From NCBI GenBank assembly GCA_013399855.1, contig VXAY01003767.1, forward strand, positions 309,657 through 373,656: a stretch of 64,000 bases of DNA, in the 5' to 3' direction. Made by a program: the position numbers and the translations under genes. Origin of the DNA: Oxyruncus cristatus (lineage: Eukaryota > Chordata > Aves > Passeriformes > Cotingidae). Positions 62,576 through 64,000 of the stretch are shown in pieces. Numbering within the stretch: the first letter of the stretch is position 1; every line of letters starts with the position of its first letter. The notes beneath the pieces were generated by a model, which made no database searches, was not told where the DNA came from, and saw nothing but the letters and a program-made list of their open reading frames with translations.

Positions 62576-64000
62576 TTTCAGGGAAAATCAAATGTCAAGC
62601 TAAATAATGTTTTAAAAAATTTTCCCTTGTCTTTTAAGTTAAGGTTTAGTAAGTATCTGGAAATAAACAGTGGGGTAACTACCCCATAAAAAAAAATAAT
62701 GAATGTTAAGACTTTGCTGACAGCCAAGATCACAATGATTCAGTCAGTATCAGCAGGTTTTAATCTAAGTCCTTTAGCCGCCACCTGATCCCAAAATACC
62801 CTGGCTACTTGCTTCTGCCCTCACATTGCCAGTTGGCCCAAGCATCATGTAGCAGTGCAAACAAATTAGGAGATAAGATAAATCAATCCAGAAAAAAAGT
62901 TACCCGGAAAAGTACTTTTAGCTGGATCAGTTCCCTGATACTGTTTACCTCCTGGCTGCATGAGCAGCATTAGTCACACTTGTGCAGGGTGGAAAGAACC
63001 AGAATGGCTAAAATCTTTAGATACATTTCCTCAGAAAGCCTATTTATCTTTCTGGCTCTCTGGGTTTGTATGTTCAGAGTGAATTTCTTCATACTCTGCA
63101 CAGTATGTAATTACTTCACATGGCTGCTCAGGACTACAAAAGCCCATAATCAATATTCTTCATACATGCTGTGCCAAACTCTGAGCAACGATGCAGGAGA
63201 CAAAAGTTGCAAAGAGGGAAAGATGTAGGCTGTAAGGTAACTTGCCATTCTGTAGTTACAGGAAGAAGCTTCAATGTTTATGATGCTGATCATGAACAAA
63301 CCACAACAGAAATAAGCTAGGAAAACAACTAGAGGTTGCTTTTTCAGATAGTCCAGATCTCATATTAAAACTCATTTTAAGTTTCTTCAGTAGCTGTTTG
63401 ATGCTTGGGTGAGAGTGGGAATTGTGTTAGAAATCATGTGTATTGAATGAAGAATCAAATAAAACTTCTAAGTTTTATATCACTTGCAGTCTGAATTAGT
63501 TAAGAAAAAAAATCCCTCATGCATAATCTCTTTGATCCTTGCAAACAAAATACAGACTTGGAATAGAAGACAACTAAATAATAGTTTTTCCCATCATCTA
63601 GTGATGATATTTTATATTCATGTTGGAACACTTTGAAATTTGGCTTCTTGTGTCTAGTCAGAATAAAAGCCACGAAGTACACAAATTTTAACAGCAGTAG
63701 AGTCTACTTGGTGCAGTTAGTTTATTCTTGTTTTCTGAACAAATGGATTTCCACCTACACAGAAAATAAATTTCAACAAAGAATTCATAAAATTACAGCT
63801 CACGGAAGTATTATAAGTGCTTCCCTGAACAAGGTAAGAGTTGTTATGCAACAGATTCATGATGACTCGACCTTTCATTGCAAGATAGGATTGGACTTCT
63901 TCCATGTTATGATTGGTATTCTTATAAATATCTAGATGCCTTCATTAGCTTCTGGAGGTTTTTCACCAGATTGAAAATATTGAAAGGGCTTATAGCAGCA
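62576..64000. other. Unique AT-rich DNA to the window end
   Basis: No recognised gene or repeat. A 100-codon plus frame at 63,633-63,935 has no recognisable motif and is probably chance. Confidence 0.5.

Overview
The window is vertebrate nuclear DNA, almost certainly from a bird. The strongest evidence is a set of CR1 LINE 3' ends closing on the repeated ATTCTATGA-type terminus (9,582, 38,147, about 49,427), together with solo LTRs of a type abundant in bird genomes. The background is AT-rich (about 35-38% GC by eye), with long microsatellites, no operons and no long open reading frames. It reads as an intergenic stretch or the inside of very large introns. I recognise no complete protein-coding gene, tRNA, rRNA or known ncRNA. 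Almost all short reading frames are chance frames or lie inside repeats.

Layout. 1-9,064: a (TATC)n array at 177-437, then unique AT-rich DNA with two weak minus-strand coding-like segments (2,060-2,621 and 4,793-4,949). 9,065-9,582: a CR1 3' fragment, plus strand. 9,583-15,074: unique DNA with a GT microsatellite and one candidate exon. 15,075-17,480: a probable plus-strand LTR, a 43-N gap in poly(A), and a probable minus-strand LTR. 17,481-32,352: long unique stretch with a small truncated LTR piece (28,310-28,453) and a short hairpin. 32,353-32,501: second (TATC)n array. 34,026-36,502: GC-rich block of two unrelated solo LTRs in opposite orientation. 36,670-38,147: two CR1 fragments head to head. 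40,081-40,400: weak CR1-like piece. 41,241-41,822 and about 60,905-61,467: two solo LTRs of one family, of which the 28.3 kb piece is a third member. 47,518-49,427: a CR1 carrying part of its reverse transcriptase, split by an identical 812-bp duplication on either side of a single N. 52,820-52,838: second poly(A)-embedded gap. About 62,110-62,575: a possible old LTR. The rest is unique AT-rich sequence.

Nothing here amounts to a new biological system. The most solid anomaly is the 812-bp duplication, which looks like an assembly artefact. The items most worth a biological check are the splice-site-flanked open segments (4,793-4,949 minus; 14,055-14,155 plus; 29,421-29,494 plus; 59,802-59,855 plus). 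They could be exons of a large unrecognised gene or lncRNA, but several such segments are expected by chance in 64 kb.
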